From: Chloroflexota bacterium
GTDB taxonomy: Bacteria; Chloroflexota; Anaerolineae; Promineifilales; Promineifilaceae
NCBI GenBank assembly: GCA_024275635.1
Contig: JAJRYT010000138.1
Location: forward strand, 1-39,303
DNA length: 39,303 bases
Direction of reading: 5' to 3'
Position numbers and translations under genes: made by a program. The stretch's first letter is position 1. Every line of letters begins with the position of its first letter. This document shows positions 16,581-25,363 of the stretch, piece after piece. The notes beneath the pieces are model-generated. The model saw only the letters and a program-made list of their open reading frames with translations, was not told the origin of the DNA and ran no database searches.

Positions 16581-17348
16581 TTATTTGGGGGCCATCCGAA
16601 TGGCGCCATCCAGGCGGATGACTTCGCCGTTGAGCATTTGGTTTTCGATGATGTGCTGGGCCAAAGCGGCATATTCATCCGGGTTTCCCAAACGCGAAGG
16701 GAAAGGGACTTGCTCGCCCAAAGATAAGCGTGCCTTTTCCGGCAGCCCGGCCAGCATGGGCGTGTCAAAAATGCCGGGGGCAATGATCATGACACGGATA
16801 CCGTAACGGGCCAATTCGCGGGCGATGGGCAATGTCATGCCCACAACCCCACTCTTGGAGGCCGAATACGCCGCCTGTCCAATCTGGCCATCGAAGGCGG
16901 CAACGGAGGCGGTGTTGATAATCACACCGCGCTCGCCGCCCTCGTTGGCAGCGCCCTGGGCCATGACTTCAGCAGCCAGCCGGATGACGTTGAAGGAACC
17001 AACCAGGTTGACCTGGATGACTTTGTTGAAAGCGCTTAATGAGTGTGTCCCCCGGCTGCTCAACACTTTAGCGGCAATCGCTATCCCGGCCGTGTTGATA
17101 ACGCCATGCAAGCCGTTAAACTGGTCGAGGACTGTGGAAACGGCCGTTTTCACACTCGCCTCATCAGTCACATCCGTTGGCACAAACCGGGCCTGTCTGC
17201 CTAATTCAACCGCCAGCGCCTCTCCCGCTTCCCTATTTATATCGGCAATCACAATCTGAGCGCCGGCCGCTGCCAGCCGCCGCACGCAGGCAGCGCCCAA
17301 TCCAGAACTGCCACCTGTCACCAAAAATGTATGATCTTGAATCTGCAT
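16581..17348 (-). CDS. Short-chain dehydrogenase, 3-hydroxyacyl-CoA dehydrogenase type II-like
   Basis: A 255-residue classical SDR. Cofactor loop TGGSSGLG (about 11-18), NTAG motif (about 90), catalytic Ser in [10 protein letters not shown] and YSASKSG with Tyr and Lys. The central segment ([19 protein letters not shown]) and the C-terminus ([23 protein letters not shown] region) strongly resemble HSD17B10-type 3-hydroxyacyl-CoA dehydrogenases of beta-oxidation-like pathways. AGGAGAAGGAC precedes the ATG. It is the first gene of a two-gene minus-strand unit with the MFS transporter. Confidence 0.88.
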   Translation of the reverse strand: MQIQDHTFLVTGGSSGLGAACVRRLAAAGAQIVIADINREAGEALAVELGRQARFVPTDVTDEASVKTAVSTVLDQFNGLHGVINTAGIAIAAKVLSSRGTHSLSAFNKVIQVNLVGSFNVIRLAAEVMAQGAANEGGERGVIINTASVAAFDGQIGQAAYSASKSGVVGMTLPIARELARYGIRVMIIAPGIFDTPMLAGLPEKARLSLGEQVPFPSRLGNPDEYAALAQHIIENQMLNGEVIRLDGAIRMAPK

Positions 17349-17606
17349 GTCCTTCTCCTAAAAAGCCGGCCGGGCTGCAAAGTGACGGGAGAAATATTTT
17401 GACAAGTCCCACCATCTCCTGCATTTTATTAACGTGACTAATATTCCCAGCCCGGTGTCTATTAAATTTAGAGATCATAGACCATCTGGACGCAAAAACC
17501 CAGTGAATTGTTACCGCAAGATATAGGAGTTTTAGAGAAAATCGCGTAAACTACATATCAAGCATTTTCGTGTTCCATTTGCATTCAACGGGAAACAGGC
17601 AATATT

Positions 17607-17804
17607 ATGAAAACAGCAAGAACAACTGATGGTAAACTAATTACCGCGTCAGCAACAGCGCCTAAAGAAACAATTTGTCCATTATGTGGCGGCAATCTTA
17701 TCTTACGCAGCCGCCGCACGATGAATGACGGCAAGGTTGCCTATTATTGGCGACATCATAATAACCAGAATCCCAATTGCAGCGGTCGTAAACGACCCAT
17801 TTAA
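17607..17804 (+). CDS. Small zinc-ribbon-like protein
   Basis: A 65-residue protein with CPLCGG (Cys24/Cys27) and a downstream YYWRHHNNQNPNC, giving a likely Cys2-His-Cys metal site. The WRH...NPNC block recalls zinc-binding heads of CoiA-like competence or nuclease proteins, but no catalytic domain follows. An AGGCA lies before the ATG. It sits eleven bases before the SRAP gene, so the two are probably co-transcribed. Function unknown; a nucleic-acid-binding role linked to DNA repair is a possibility from context only. Confidence 0.65.
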   Translation: MKTARTTDGKLITASATAPKETICPLCGGNLILRSRRTMNDGKVAYYWRHHNNQNPNCSGRKRPI

Positions 17805-17815
17805 CGAGAGGACTT

Positions 17816-18484
17816 ATGTGTGGACGTTTTGCTTTACTCGCGCCAGGCGACTCATTGGCAGAGCAATTTCATTTGACGGATACGCCAACGCTGGCGCCGC
17901 GTTATAACATTGCCCCCACCCAACCAGTAGCCGCTGTCCGTTTGGCAGATCATACCCATGAACGAGAATTAGTCTTGTTTCATTGGGGATTGATTCCTTC
18001 CTGGTCTAAAGATATAAAACGGGGCGCCCGCATGATAAATGCACGCGCTGAGACAGCATCTGAAAAACCTTCTTTCCGGGCAGCATTCAAAAGACGGCGC
18101 TGCCTCATTCCATCTGATGGCTTTTACGAATGGCAAAAGCTGGGCCGGGAGAAACAGCCCATGTATATTCATGCCCAGGATGGGAAACTGTTTGGTCTGG
18201 CCGGTTTATGGGAGGTGTGGCAGTCGGCCGATGGCAGTTTGATTGAATCTTGCGCAATCCTGACGACGGAGCCGAATGAACTGATGGCCCCCATTCATAA
18301 TCGGATGCCGGTGATTATTGAGCCGGGGGAGTATGGGATGTGGCTGGAGCCTGGCCCCCACCCTGAAGATGCGCGACATTTGTTACGGCCGTATCCCGCC
18401 GCCAAGATGCACGCCTATCCGGTGAGCAGTCACGTCAACAGCCCCTATAACGATACTCCACAGTGTATGGCGCCATTGGAATAA
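17816..18484 (+). CDS. yedK: SRAP-family abasic-site-processing protein (YedK/HMCES)
   Basis: A 222-residue SOS-response-associated peptidase family protein that forms a covalent thiazolidine crosslink with abasic sites in single-stranded DNA. Key residues are in place: Cys2 (exposed after Met removal), Asn31 in RYNIAPTQ, Glu105 in GFYEW and His161 in IHNRMP. Length is that of the bacterial enzyme. GAGAGG precedes the ATG, which must be the true start because Cys2 is the active residue. It is followed in twelve bases by gmhB, an unrelated function sharing the transcript. Confidence 0.95.
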   Translation: MCGRFALLAPGDSLAEQFHLTDTPTLAPRYNIAPTQPVAAVRLADHTHERELVLFHWGLIPSWSKDIKRGARMINARAETASEKPSFRAAFKRRRCLIPSDGFYEWQKLGREKQPMYIHAQDGKLFGLAGLWEVWQSADGSLIESCAILTTEPNELMAPIHNRMPVIIEPGEYGMWLEPGPHPEDARHLLRPYPAAKMHAYPVSSHVNSPYNDTPQCMAPLE

Positions 18485-18496
18485 TCACCCCTCCCC

Positions 18497-19042
18497 ATGC
18501 CCTCCCCCGCCCTCTTCCTCGACCGTGACGGCGTAATCATCGAAAACCGCGCTGATTACGTCCGCTCCTGGGCCGATGTCGAAATTTTTCCTCAGGCCAT
18601 CGTCGCTCTGGCCCAAATTCGTAACAGCCCCTACAAAATCATCCTGGTGACGAACCAATCGGCCGTTGGGCGGGGGATCATCACTTTCGAAACAGCCCAG
18701 GCGATTAATGACCGGTTAGTAGCGGAGATAGAGAAGGGAAACGGCCGTGTTGACGCCGTCTACATGTGCCCTCATGCGCCAGACATCCACTGCGACTGTC
18801 GTAAACCCCAGCCAGGCTTACTGCTAAAAGCGGCCGTAGACCATGCCCTAGACCTCAGTCGTTCCATCATGATCGGCGACGCCCTCACCGACCTGGCCGC
18901 TGGTCAGGCCGCTGGCGTACAGCAAACCATACTACTGCGTACCGGACGCGGCGAGATCCAATCCCAACTGCCCCAAGCCCAACAATACATCCCCTTTGCC
19001 ATCTACAACACATTAGCCGATGCGCTTACTCGCCTCTTCTAA
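18497..19042 (+). CDS. gmhB: D-glycero-D-manno-heptose-1,7-bisphosphate 7-phosphatase
   Basis: A 181-residue HAD-superfamily phosphatase. Asp9 and Asp11 in FLDRDGVI are the nucleophile and acid, VTNQSAVGRG gives the second motif, GDALTD (127-132) the metal site, and Cys91, His93, Cys99, Cys101 form the GmhB zinc loop. It removes the 7-phosphate in the ADP- or GDP-heptose pathway. gmhA and hddA lie 2-4 kb away on the opposite strand; together they indicate heptose synthesis. Related histidinol phosphatases share these motifs, but context favours heptose. Its 3' end abuts the hairpin at 19048-19071. Confidence 0.88.
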   Translation: MPSPALFLDRDGVIIENRADYVRSWADVEIFPQAIVALAQIRNSPYKIILVTNQSAVGRGIITFETAQAINDRLVAEIEKGNGRVDAVYMCPHAPDIHCDCRKPQPGLLLKAAVDHALDLSRSIMIGDALTDLAAGQAAGVQQTILLRTGRGEIQSQLPQAQQYIPFAIYNTLADALTRLF

Positions 19043-19071
19043 AACAAAAGCCTGGTCAGTTGACCAGGCTT
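19041..19071 (-). terminator. Intrinsic terminator for the minus-strand polysaccharide operon
   Basis: An 11-bp perfect stem (AAGCCTGGTCA / TGACCAGGCTT, two-base loop) is followed on the minus strand by TTGTTTT. It lies 38 bases after the BY-kinase stop at 19110. On the plus strand no T-tract follows, so it acts for the minus-strand operon. It abuts the end of gmhB. Confidence 0.8.
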
Positions 19072-19109
19072 CAAAACACACCAGAAAACAATCGCTTCCC
19101 GATTAGCCA

Positions 19110-20759
19110 TCACCGCACAAACAATCGTCTACGCAACCTACCAGCGACACCCTCGCTTTCATGCGTTGAAACCGGTTCATCGCCATACGCATAATACGGA
19201 TCCTCATACAGATACATTCCGTAAGCGCCCGACTTCACCTCCAGCGAATTAAGTACACAACCAATAAACCGGGCATTTACCTTACGCAAACGCTCTGCTG
19301 CCTGACGCACAAGCTCCTTTTGCGTTTTACCTGCCCGCGCCACCAGAAGCGTCCCACTCGCCTGCGCCCCCAAAACGGCCGCATCCGTCACCGAAAGCGC
19401 CGGGGAACTGTCCAAAATAATAAAATCATAGCTAGACGTTAACACATTCAGCAGTTGGCGCATTTTATTAGACCCCAGCAGCTCCGACGGGTTAGGCGGC
19501 AGCGGCCCGCAAGCCAACACTTGCAATCCATCAACCTGGGTATCTTGGATCGTATTATCCACCAGGCCGCTCATCGTTGCATCATCTTCATCCCCTTGAT
19601 ACTCCAGCAGCATACTGGTCAGCCCCCGCTTGTTAGGCAATCCAAAAACAGCATGAAGCGCCGGGCGACGTAAATCTGTATCCACCAACAATACCCGGTG
19701 CCCGGCCTGGGCCAATACCACCGCCAAATTAGAAGATATCATACTTTTCCCATCACCCGGCGTCGCACTGGTTACCAGCAAAACCTGATTCTTTTCCCCA
19801 ACCGACGAAAACTGAATGGCTGTCCGCAGCACCCGAAACGCTTCTGATGTAGGCGAACGCGGTTGTGAAATTGTCACCAGCTTCGATTCATCCAATGACT
19901 TAATTGCCGCAATTCCCGCCAGCGTAGGCAGTTGTGTCAACCGTGTCAACGTTTCCGGGGTACGCACGGTATCGTCCAAATACTCCAACACATACGCCGC
20001 CGACGCCGATAAAACCAAACCAATACCAGCGGCCGTTAAAATGGTGATCATATTATTCGGCTTCACCGGGTTACGCGGCAAAGAGGCCGGTTCGATCACC
20101 TGGATCGTATTTGTCGCCCCTTGCTGCGTGCTGCTGCGTAAATTGGCGTAATCCGCTGATAATGTACGCAACGTAACCTCCATCTGGCTGATTTCCGCCT
20201 GAATCTTGGCGATCTCCTGAGCGCCAATCGCCTGACCCAACTCCTCCTGCTTGGCAGCAATTTGATTCTTTGTTTCCGTAATTTGCGCCGCATAATCCTG
20301 TAGCAATTCATTGGCAAACACCTGATCCTCATCCTCCCTCCCGGTAGGACTGCGTAATATAAGCTGCCGCGCCAGTTCTTCAGCCACAGCCTGCGCACGA
20401 CGCGGGTCAGTATCCGTCACAATGACATCAATAAAATTAGTGTCATTCAACTGTCGAACCAGAATTGCCTGGGACAAATAGGGCAACCCCAGCGCTTCGG
20501 CGGCAGCGTTACGCACCGAAGCCCGCCCGGCAATATCTACGTAAGTAGCCGCAAGCTGACGGATTGTGGAAAATTGTTGGCTGGTCGGATTAGGATCCTC
20601 AATGGCTGTGCCAATCATCAGCGTCGTCGTTGAGCGATATTCGGCTACTTGTTGGCGGGTTGCCAGATAACTGGAAACTCCCGCCACAAGCGTTGTTAAA
20701 ACAATCAGCCACCACCATTTACGTAAAGGGGCAAGATATTCCCGTAATTCTATTTCCAT
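19110..20759 (-). CDS. Polysaccharide chain-length regulator with BY-kinase domain (Wzz/CpsCD fusion)
   Basis: A 549-residue inner-membrane protein. It has an N-terminal Wzz domain with a first helix at about 14-33, an extracytoplasmic coiled-coil stretch (about 160-225), a second helix at about 245-265, then a cytoplasmic tyrosine autokinase. Walker A is SATPGDGKS (Lys338), Walker A' is LLVDTDLRRP and Walker B is FIILDSSP. The C-terminus has a tyrosine cluster (YGMYLYEDPYYAYGDEP) for autophosphorylation. BY-kinases of this form control polymerisation and export of exopolysaccharide. It is the last gene of the minus-strand operon, followed by a terminator. Confidence 0.93.
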   Translation of the reverse strand: MEIELREYLAPLRKWWWLIVLTTLVAGVSSYLATRQQVAEYRSTTTLMIGTAIEDPNPTSQQFSTIRQLAATYVDIAGRASVRNAAAEALGLPYLSQAILVRQLNDTNFIDVIVTDTDPRRAQAVAEELARQLILRSPTGREDEDQVFANELLQDYAAQITETKNQIAAKQEELGQAIGAQEIAKIQAEISQMEVTLRTLSADYANLRSSTQQGATNTIQVIEPASLPRNPVKPNNMITILTAAGIGLVLSASAAYVLEYLDDTVRTPETLTRLTQLPTLAGIAAIKSLDESKLVTISQPRSPTSEAFRVLRTAIQFSSVGEKNQVLLVTSATPGDGKSMISSNLAVVLAQAGHRVLLVDTDLRRPALHAVFGLPNKRGLTSMLLEYQGDEDDATMSGLVDNTIQDTQVDGLQVLACGPLPPNPSELLGSNKMRQLLNVLTSSYDFIILDSSPALSVTDAAVLGAQASGTLLVARAGKTQKELVRQAAERLRKVNARFIGCVLNSLEVKSGAYGMYLYEDPYYAYGDEPVSTHESEGVAGRLRRRLFVR

Positions 20760-20785
20760 ACGTTAACTCATTCGTTTAAGCAGCT

Positions 20786-21370
20786 TCAGATAGCATAATG
20801 AAAATCGTTCTGTTGGGCAGCCATTTCGCGTAATGCTGTGGTCATAAGGTGTCCCAACATAAGATGCAGGTCTTCGACATGTTCAATGCAATCGCTGGGT
20901 ACATGTAAATTATAATCCACCATTGGCCCTAGTAAACCAGCATCAAAACCGGTAAGGCCAATGGTCACAGCCCCGACCTCATTCGCCAGCTCAATCGCCC
21001 GCAGCACATTGGGTGATTTCCCACTGGTTGAAATGCCAATAACCACATCATCAGGCCGAATCAGATTAGCCAGCTGCTGCGCGAATACATTTTCGTAACC
21101 TTCATCATTAGCATATGCTGATAATATAGCCATATTATCGGTCAATCCAATCACGCGCAAGAAAGGCGAACCAGGTCGGCGTGTGTTTTTCGCCAGGTCA
21201 CAAACCATATGTGTTGCTGTAGATGCACTTCCGCCGTTGCCCATGATAAACACCTGGCGCTGATTAAGCCGGGCCTGGTGCAAAACATTTACAGCTTCGT
21301 TGATAAGGCTAACGTCTAACTGATCGAGTACAATTTTCAATGTTGCGATGTAATGATTAACGGTGTCCAT
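20786..21370 (-). CDS. gmhA: Sedoheptulose-7-phosphate isomerase (phosphoheptose isomerase)
   Basis: A 194-residue SIS-domain protein converting sedoheptulose 7-phosphate to D-glycero-D-manno-heptose 7-phosphate. Phosphate-binding [19 protein letters not shown] and STSGKSPNV are diagnostic of GmhA, as is the C-terminal [20 protein letters not shown] precedes the ATG at 21370. Twenty-six bases separate it from the BY-kinase. It lies 277 bases after hddA, a gap holding a minimal-loop hairpin and a MITE-like element. Confidence 0.93.
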   Translation of the reverse strand: MDTVNHYIATLKIVLDQLDVSLINEAVNVLHQARLNQRQVFIMGNGGSASTATHMVCDLAKNTRRPGSPFLRVIGLTDNMAILSAYANDEGYENVFAQQLANLIRPDDVVIGISTSGKSPNVLRAIELANEVGAVTIGLTGFDAGLLGPMVDYNLHVPSDCIEHVEDLHLMLGHLMTTALREMAAQQNDFHYAI

Positions 21371-21424
21371 GTTTTGTCCTCAATTAACATCTTGAGTCTG
21401 GCGAATTCCAGACCTCTCTCTGGT

Positions 21425-21455
21425 GTGTAGGGCGATTTTCAAAATCGCCCTACAC
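21425..21455. repeat. 15-bp perfect inverted repeat with single-base loop
   Basis: GTGTAGGGCGATTTT and its exact complement AAAATCGCCCTACAC flank a single C. Same TTTCAA-closing style as hairpins at 54-71 and 82-103. It lies between hddA and gmhA and would form a stable hairpin in the transcript, possibly affecting processing between the two genes. Confidence 0.85.
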
Positions 21456-21519
21456 TGGAAAAAGCATAAAAATGCCAGTGTCCAGTTAACAGTTATTAAA
21501 TGGATTATAAATCCTGAGG

Positions 21520-21621
21520 TAACCGTTCAGCCACCAACAGACTTTTGAAGTTTTGTAGTTGAGTACACAACCACATATGGCGTCAAAACTTCAAAAGTCT
21601 CCGGGGAGAGTGAACGCTTAT
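21520..21621. mobile_element. MITE-like element, copy A
   Basis: A non-coding element of about 102 bp. The outer ends TAACCGTTCA and TGAACGCTTA are imperfect inverted repeats (9 of 10), and an internal pair AGACTTTTGAAGTTTTG (21539-21555) and CAAAACTTCAAAAGTCT (21584-21600) is perfect over 17 bp. The 9-bp sequence ATCCTGAGG occurs immediately before (21511-21519) and after (21622-21630), consistent with a target-site duplication. Copy B is at 25386. No transposase gene is in the window. Confidence 0.88.
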
Positions 21622-21647
21622 ATCCTGAGGGTAGGGTTGTCATATGT

Positions 21648-22625
21648 CTATCGCTGATAATCAAAGATGACCTTGCTGCCATCTTGTCCTAAATTGAAGG
21701 GTAATTCTTGGAGATGCTGAAGGGCATCGCGCACTGGTTCGCGTTTACCGCGCGGACAGTAAAGGAGTAAGAACCCACCGCCACCCGCGCCTGATATTTT
21801 GCCTCCAGTGGCGCCTGCGCGGCAGGCTGCTTCGTACATATCATTCAACGTCTTGTTGCTGATGCGGCTGGCTAAACGCTTTTTCAGCTGCCAGCTCTTA
21901 TCCAGCAAGGGGCCAAGTGCATCTATGTTTCCTTTTTTTAATTCATCACAGGCAGTGTAGGCGATGTCTTTCATCTCGCCTAAAACCATTTGTCTCTGCT
22001 GTATATTCGCTTTTTGTTCGGACAAAATGCCATTGGCCTGACGGGTAACGCCGGTGAAAAACAGGAGGAGGTTTTCATTTAGATGGCGCATCGTGCGTGT
22101 GTCTAGCTCTATCCGTTCGGTAATAACCTGTCCACTAGTGGTGAATTCCATAAAACGCAGTCCACCGTAGGCAGCGATGTATTGGTCTTGTATGCCGATG
22201 GGACTTTTTAGGATGTCGCGCTCGATATAGCAGGCTTCGTGGGCCAGGTCTTCGGCCAGAACGAGTTTGCGTTGGTAAGTATACATGGCATGTAGCGCGC
22301 CCACGGTCACGGTGCTGGATGATCCTAACCCAGAGCCTTCGGAGGGGATGTCCCCCATGGTGGTTATTTCAACGCTGTTATTGATACCGGTTAGACGCAG
22401 GGCTTCGCGGATGAGTTCGTGCTGGATTTCGTCTACTGTGTCTACCATTTCTGTGCGTGTCCAGCCGACGCGCAGTTTGTTATCGAAGCGGCTTTTGATG
22501 GTCACGAAGATGTATTTGTCTATGGCGGATGTCAGCACGCAGCCGCCGTTTTCCTGGAAGTATGCGGGAAAATCTGTACCGCCGCCGAATAAGCTAACAC
22601 GTAGTGGGGTTTGTATGATTTGCAT
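21648..22625 (-). CDS. hddA: D-glycero-alpha-D-manno-heptose-7-phosphate kinase
   Basis: A 325-residue GHMP kinase phosphorylating heptose 7-phosphate at C1 in the GDP-heptose branch. RVSLFGGGTDFPAYF at the N-terminus, ATP loop PSEGSGLGSSSTVTVGAL (94-111) and C-terminal KISGAGGGGFLLLYC match HddA and the related FKP-type sugar kinases. Co-occurrence with gmhA and gmhB supports heptose rather than fucose. HddC, the guanylyltransferase completing the pathway, is not in the window. It follows a GT4 gene by 58 bases. Confidence 0.9.
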   Translation of the reverse strand: MQIIQTPLRVSLFGGGTDFPAYFQENGGCVLTSAIDKYIFVTIKSRFDNKLRVGWTRTEMVDTVDEIQHELIREALRLTGINNSVEITTMGDIPSEGSGLGSSSTVTVGALHAMYTYQRKLVLAEDLAHEACYIERDILKSPIGIQDQYIAAYGGLRFMEFTTSGQVITERIELDTRTMRHLNENLLLFFTGVTRQANGILSEQKANIQQRQMVLGEMKDIAYTACDELKKGNIDALGPLLDKSWQLKKRLASRISNKTLNDMYEAACRAGATGGKISGAGGGGFLLLYCPRGKREPVRDALQHLQELPFNLGQDGSKVIFDYQR

Positions 22626-22683
22626 AGGTTCGTTTCCAATTGGGAGGGCAGGCAGGCGCTATCAGCCGCAGGGTCTTGGCCTG

Positions 22684-23886
22684 TTAGGCTCTTTCGAATG
22701 TTTTCATGGTCTCGCAGTATATTGCTTCCAACCGGGCAGCAATGTTGTTCCAATGGTGTTTGTCTTCGATGTATGCGCGTCCAGCTTGACCGATTTTCTT
22801 CTGCTGCTGCGGATTATCGAGCAGGTTAAGGAGGGTGGCGGCGAAGGCTTGGGGATTGTCAGCCACTAACAGGTCATGACCAGGCTGTATGTCCAGGGCA
22901 GAGATGGCCTGGGGGGTGGTAACGACGGGGGTGGCGCAAGCCATTGCTTCTAATACTTTGTTTTGGATGCCAGCGCCGTAGGGGATGGGGGTGGCGGCGA
23001 CTGTGGCCCGGCGCAGATAATCGCGTAAATCGGGCACGGTTCCGGTGACGGTGACGGCCGTATTCTCTCCTAATGCTCTTATTTCCCGTGATGGGTCTTT
23101 GCCAACTATCCACAATTTTACGTCAGGACGGCGCGCCCAAAGATGGGGCATGATCTCATTGGCCAGGTACAGCGTCATGGTAATGTTGGCATGGTAGCTC
23201 ATTTTACCGCTGACGATGATGGTGTTTTTCTCGCGGGAAATAACTGTATCCGGCGCAAAGTAATCTAAATCAACCCCATTGGGTAAAACGGAAATCTTTT
23301 GGCCCGCGCCATTGCTGCTCAATGAAGCCAACGCCTGTTTATCTACGGAAGAAGTCACCAGTACGCGATCAAATTGTCTCAGCAGCCATCCTTCATACCG
23401 TTCCGTCCGTTTCAATTCAAAGCGGCTGCGCCAGCGCCCAGCCAGATTCTGGCTGGAATCGGCTGCCTGCCGGAACAGATGGCTGATACAATCAACGCTG
23501 TCCCACACGACCGGCCAGCGCCCTTGTTCCTTGAAATAGAGGCCATAACGCGACCCTCGTAAATGTTCTACGTGTACCACATCAAACTGAGTCGCCCCAT
23601 TTAGGAAAGAAATTAGTTCCGGCTGCCAGGAATAAGCGCTTTGCAACGGCCGTCCCCCAGGCAGCGCCAGCAAACAATTCCACATAGACCGCCAGGCAGG
23701 CATTGGCAGCGCCCATACCTGGTGAACTCGCTTCTTCAACCTGGCCAGATCATCTCGCTCGGTCTCATTAGTCCACAGTGTCAGAACTGTAACCCGGTTG
23801 CCTCGTTCCACTAAAGAACGAATCAGATTATGTGAGCGCGTGCGGATGAGATTGGGCGCGTAGGGAACGACAAATAGAATGTCCAT
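22684..23886 (-). CDS. GT4-family glycosyltransferase
   Basis: A 400-residue GT-B glycosyltransferase. The N-terminal MDILFVVPYAPNLIRTRSHN, a donor-domain VLPNGVDLDYF and GIQNKVLEAMACATPVVTT (the EX7E region) define it. It is close in style to the TIGR03087-type transferases (the PNLIRTRSHN start), and to the next gene. The start is the ATG at 23886; a TTG three codons upstream is less likely. Acceptor and sugar are unknown. It precedes hddA in the operon. Confidence 0.88.
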   Translation of the reverse strand: MDILFVVPYAPNLIRTRSHNLIRSLVERGNRVTVLTLWTNETERDDLARLKKRVHQVWALPMPAWRSMWNCLLALPGGRPLQSAYSWQPELISFLNGATQFDVVHVEHLRGSRYGLYFKEQGRWPVVWDSVDCISHLFRQAADSSQNLAGRWRSRFELKRTERYEGWLLRQFDRVLVTSSVDKQALASLSSNGAGQKISVLPNGVDLDYFAPDTVISREKNTIIVSGKMSYHANITMTLYLANEIMPHLWARRPDVKLWIVGKDPSREIRALGENTAVTVTGTVPDLRDYLRRATVAATPIPYGAGIQNKVLEAMACATPVVTTPQAISALDIQPGHDLLVADNPQAFAATLLNLLDNPQQQKKIGQAGRAYIEDKHHWNNIAARLEAIYCETMKTFERA

Positions 23887-24148
23887 GACTGTCAAATCCG
23901 TTACTTACTCCGTAGAAGCCAATACAAATGTTGTGTTGGGGGTGAAATAATCAAAGGTTTTAGATTGCAGCGCCCCGCTGAGACCTGGGTGAAAACCTAG
24001 CGTGATCAGCCACTGTTCTTCCTTTTTTCCAATGTTACTCAAACATGCCGCTGTGCAATTTACTAGTCAGATGGTAGCAATCTAATCTTACTGACTGTCT
24101 TAAGCGAACCGAAAGAAACGCGACTCCAGGAGTAAGGGCAAATGTCGG

Positions 24149-25363
24149 TTAACGGGCCAGGTCGTATACGGCGTCCATCTGGCCTAAGACGGCCTGCCAA
24201 TCATAATGGGTCTCGGCCAGGGAACGGCCGTTCTCGGCCAAATGCCGCTGCAGTGACTTATCCCCCAGTAAGCGCACTGTCGCGGCGGCAAAGCTAACCG
24301 CATCGTCGGCAACCAACACTTCGCGGCCATGTACGGCTTCAATCCCTTCCAGGCCAACAGTGGTGGTTACAGCGGGCATGGCGCGGGCAAACGCTTCCAG
24401 AAGGCGCACCCGCATTCCACCGCCAGCGCGGACGGGCACAACCATCAACGCCGCCGCTTCCATGTAAGGCGTCAGGTCAGTTACGTAGCCGGTCACTTTG
24501 ACGGTATCGGGCAACTGGGCCGCAGCTTGCACAAAATCAGTCGGCGGATTTTTGCCGATGATGGTGAGGGTGACGTCTGGCGCTTGCTCTTGCACCAATG
24601 GAAATACCTCGTTGAGGAACCAGCGGATGCCATCGGCATTAGGCGGATAATGGAGCGATCCCAGGGTCATGATGTTGGTTGAGGCTGGCCGGCGTCGTGT
24701 GGGCTGTAAAGCAGTCGTGTCCACCGCAATGGGAATGACGCTGATGCGCTGCGCGGCTGCGGCCGTCTGACTGTTGGTCACGCCCCGGAGGAGTGAGTCT
24801 CGATCCGGTTTGATGACGGCCATGGTATGGTCGAACTGCTCGACCAACATCCCTTCGTATCGTTGGATGCGGTTTTCTTCGATTTTGTAGACCGGTTTGA
24901 GGAACCAGGGGGCGTTTTCGCGCATCCGTTCCCAAATGGTCCAAACGGCGTTGTGGGCGTCGAAGATGGTAAACGGCCGTTCCCCCATCCCCAACGCAAA
25001 TTGTGTCATGGTGAGTTGGTCGGCATGAATCACGTCAAAATCAATGTCTGATAACAGTTGGGAGACAAGCTGACGCATTCCTTTCAAGTCGTCGCGTTCA
25101 ATGAGAAACGGCCGTCCGGTCACATGACTCCGCAGCCAGTAGCCCACGTCGGCCACGCGGGAGCGGTGAATGGGGACAGCGTGGACGGTTAAACCCAACT
25201 GTTCTAATACGGCTATGTGGGGCAGTTCGTCTGGGCGTACAAAGGAGGCCAGGGTCACTTCATGGCCGCGCCCAACCAGGTAACGCAGCACGTGCCAGGT
25301 TTTCACACGCGGTCCGGCATCGGGCGGATAGGGAATGATTTGGGTTAAAAATAAGATACGCAT
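24149..25363 (-). CDS. GT4-family glycosyltransferase
   Basis: A 404-residue GT-B enzyme. MRILFLTQIIPYPPDAGPRVK is a start shared by TIGR03087-type transferases, DAHNAVWTIWER lies in the acceptor domain, and GGGMRVRLLEAFARAMPAVTT is the EX7E-like region. The gap before it contains a MITE-like element (25386-25487) whose end is only 22 bases from the ATG, inside a GAGACT-word leader. No ribosome-binding site is clear. The 253 bases after its stop hold no recognisable feature. Confidence 0.88.
   Translation of the reverse strand: MRILFLTQIIPYPPDAGPRVKTWHVLRYLVGRGHEVTLASFVRPDELPHIAVLEQLGLTVHAVPIHRSRVADVGYWLRSHVTGRPFLIERDDLKGMRQLVSQLLSDIDFDVIHADQLTMTQFALGMGERPFTIFDAHNAVWTIWERMRENAPWFLKPVYKIEENRIQRYEGMLVEQFDHTMAVIKPDRDSLLRGVTNSQTAAAAQRISVIPIAVDTTALQPTRRRPASTNIMTLGSLHYPPNADGIRWFLNEVFPLVQEQAPDVTLTIIGKNPPTDFVQAAAQLPDTVKVTGYVTDLTPYMEAAALMVVPVRAGGGMRVRLLEAFARAMPAVTTTVGLEGIEAVHGREVLVADDAVSFAAATVRLLGDKSLQRHLAENGRSLAETHYDWQAVLGQMDAVYDLAR

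Noticed and set aside
16571..16783. 71-residue N-terminal extension of the MFS protein
   Set aside because: It lies over the 3' end of the SDR gene in another frame, has no signal or domain, and a good ribosome-binding site precedes ATG 16570.
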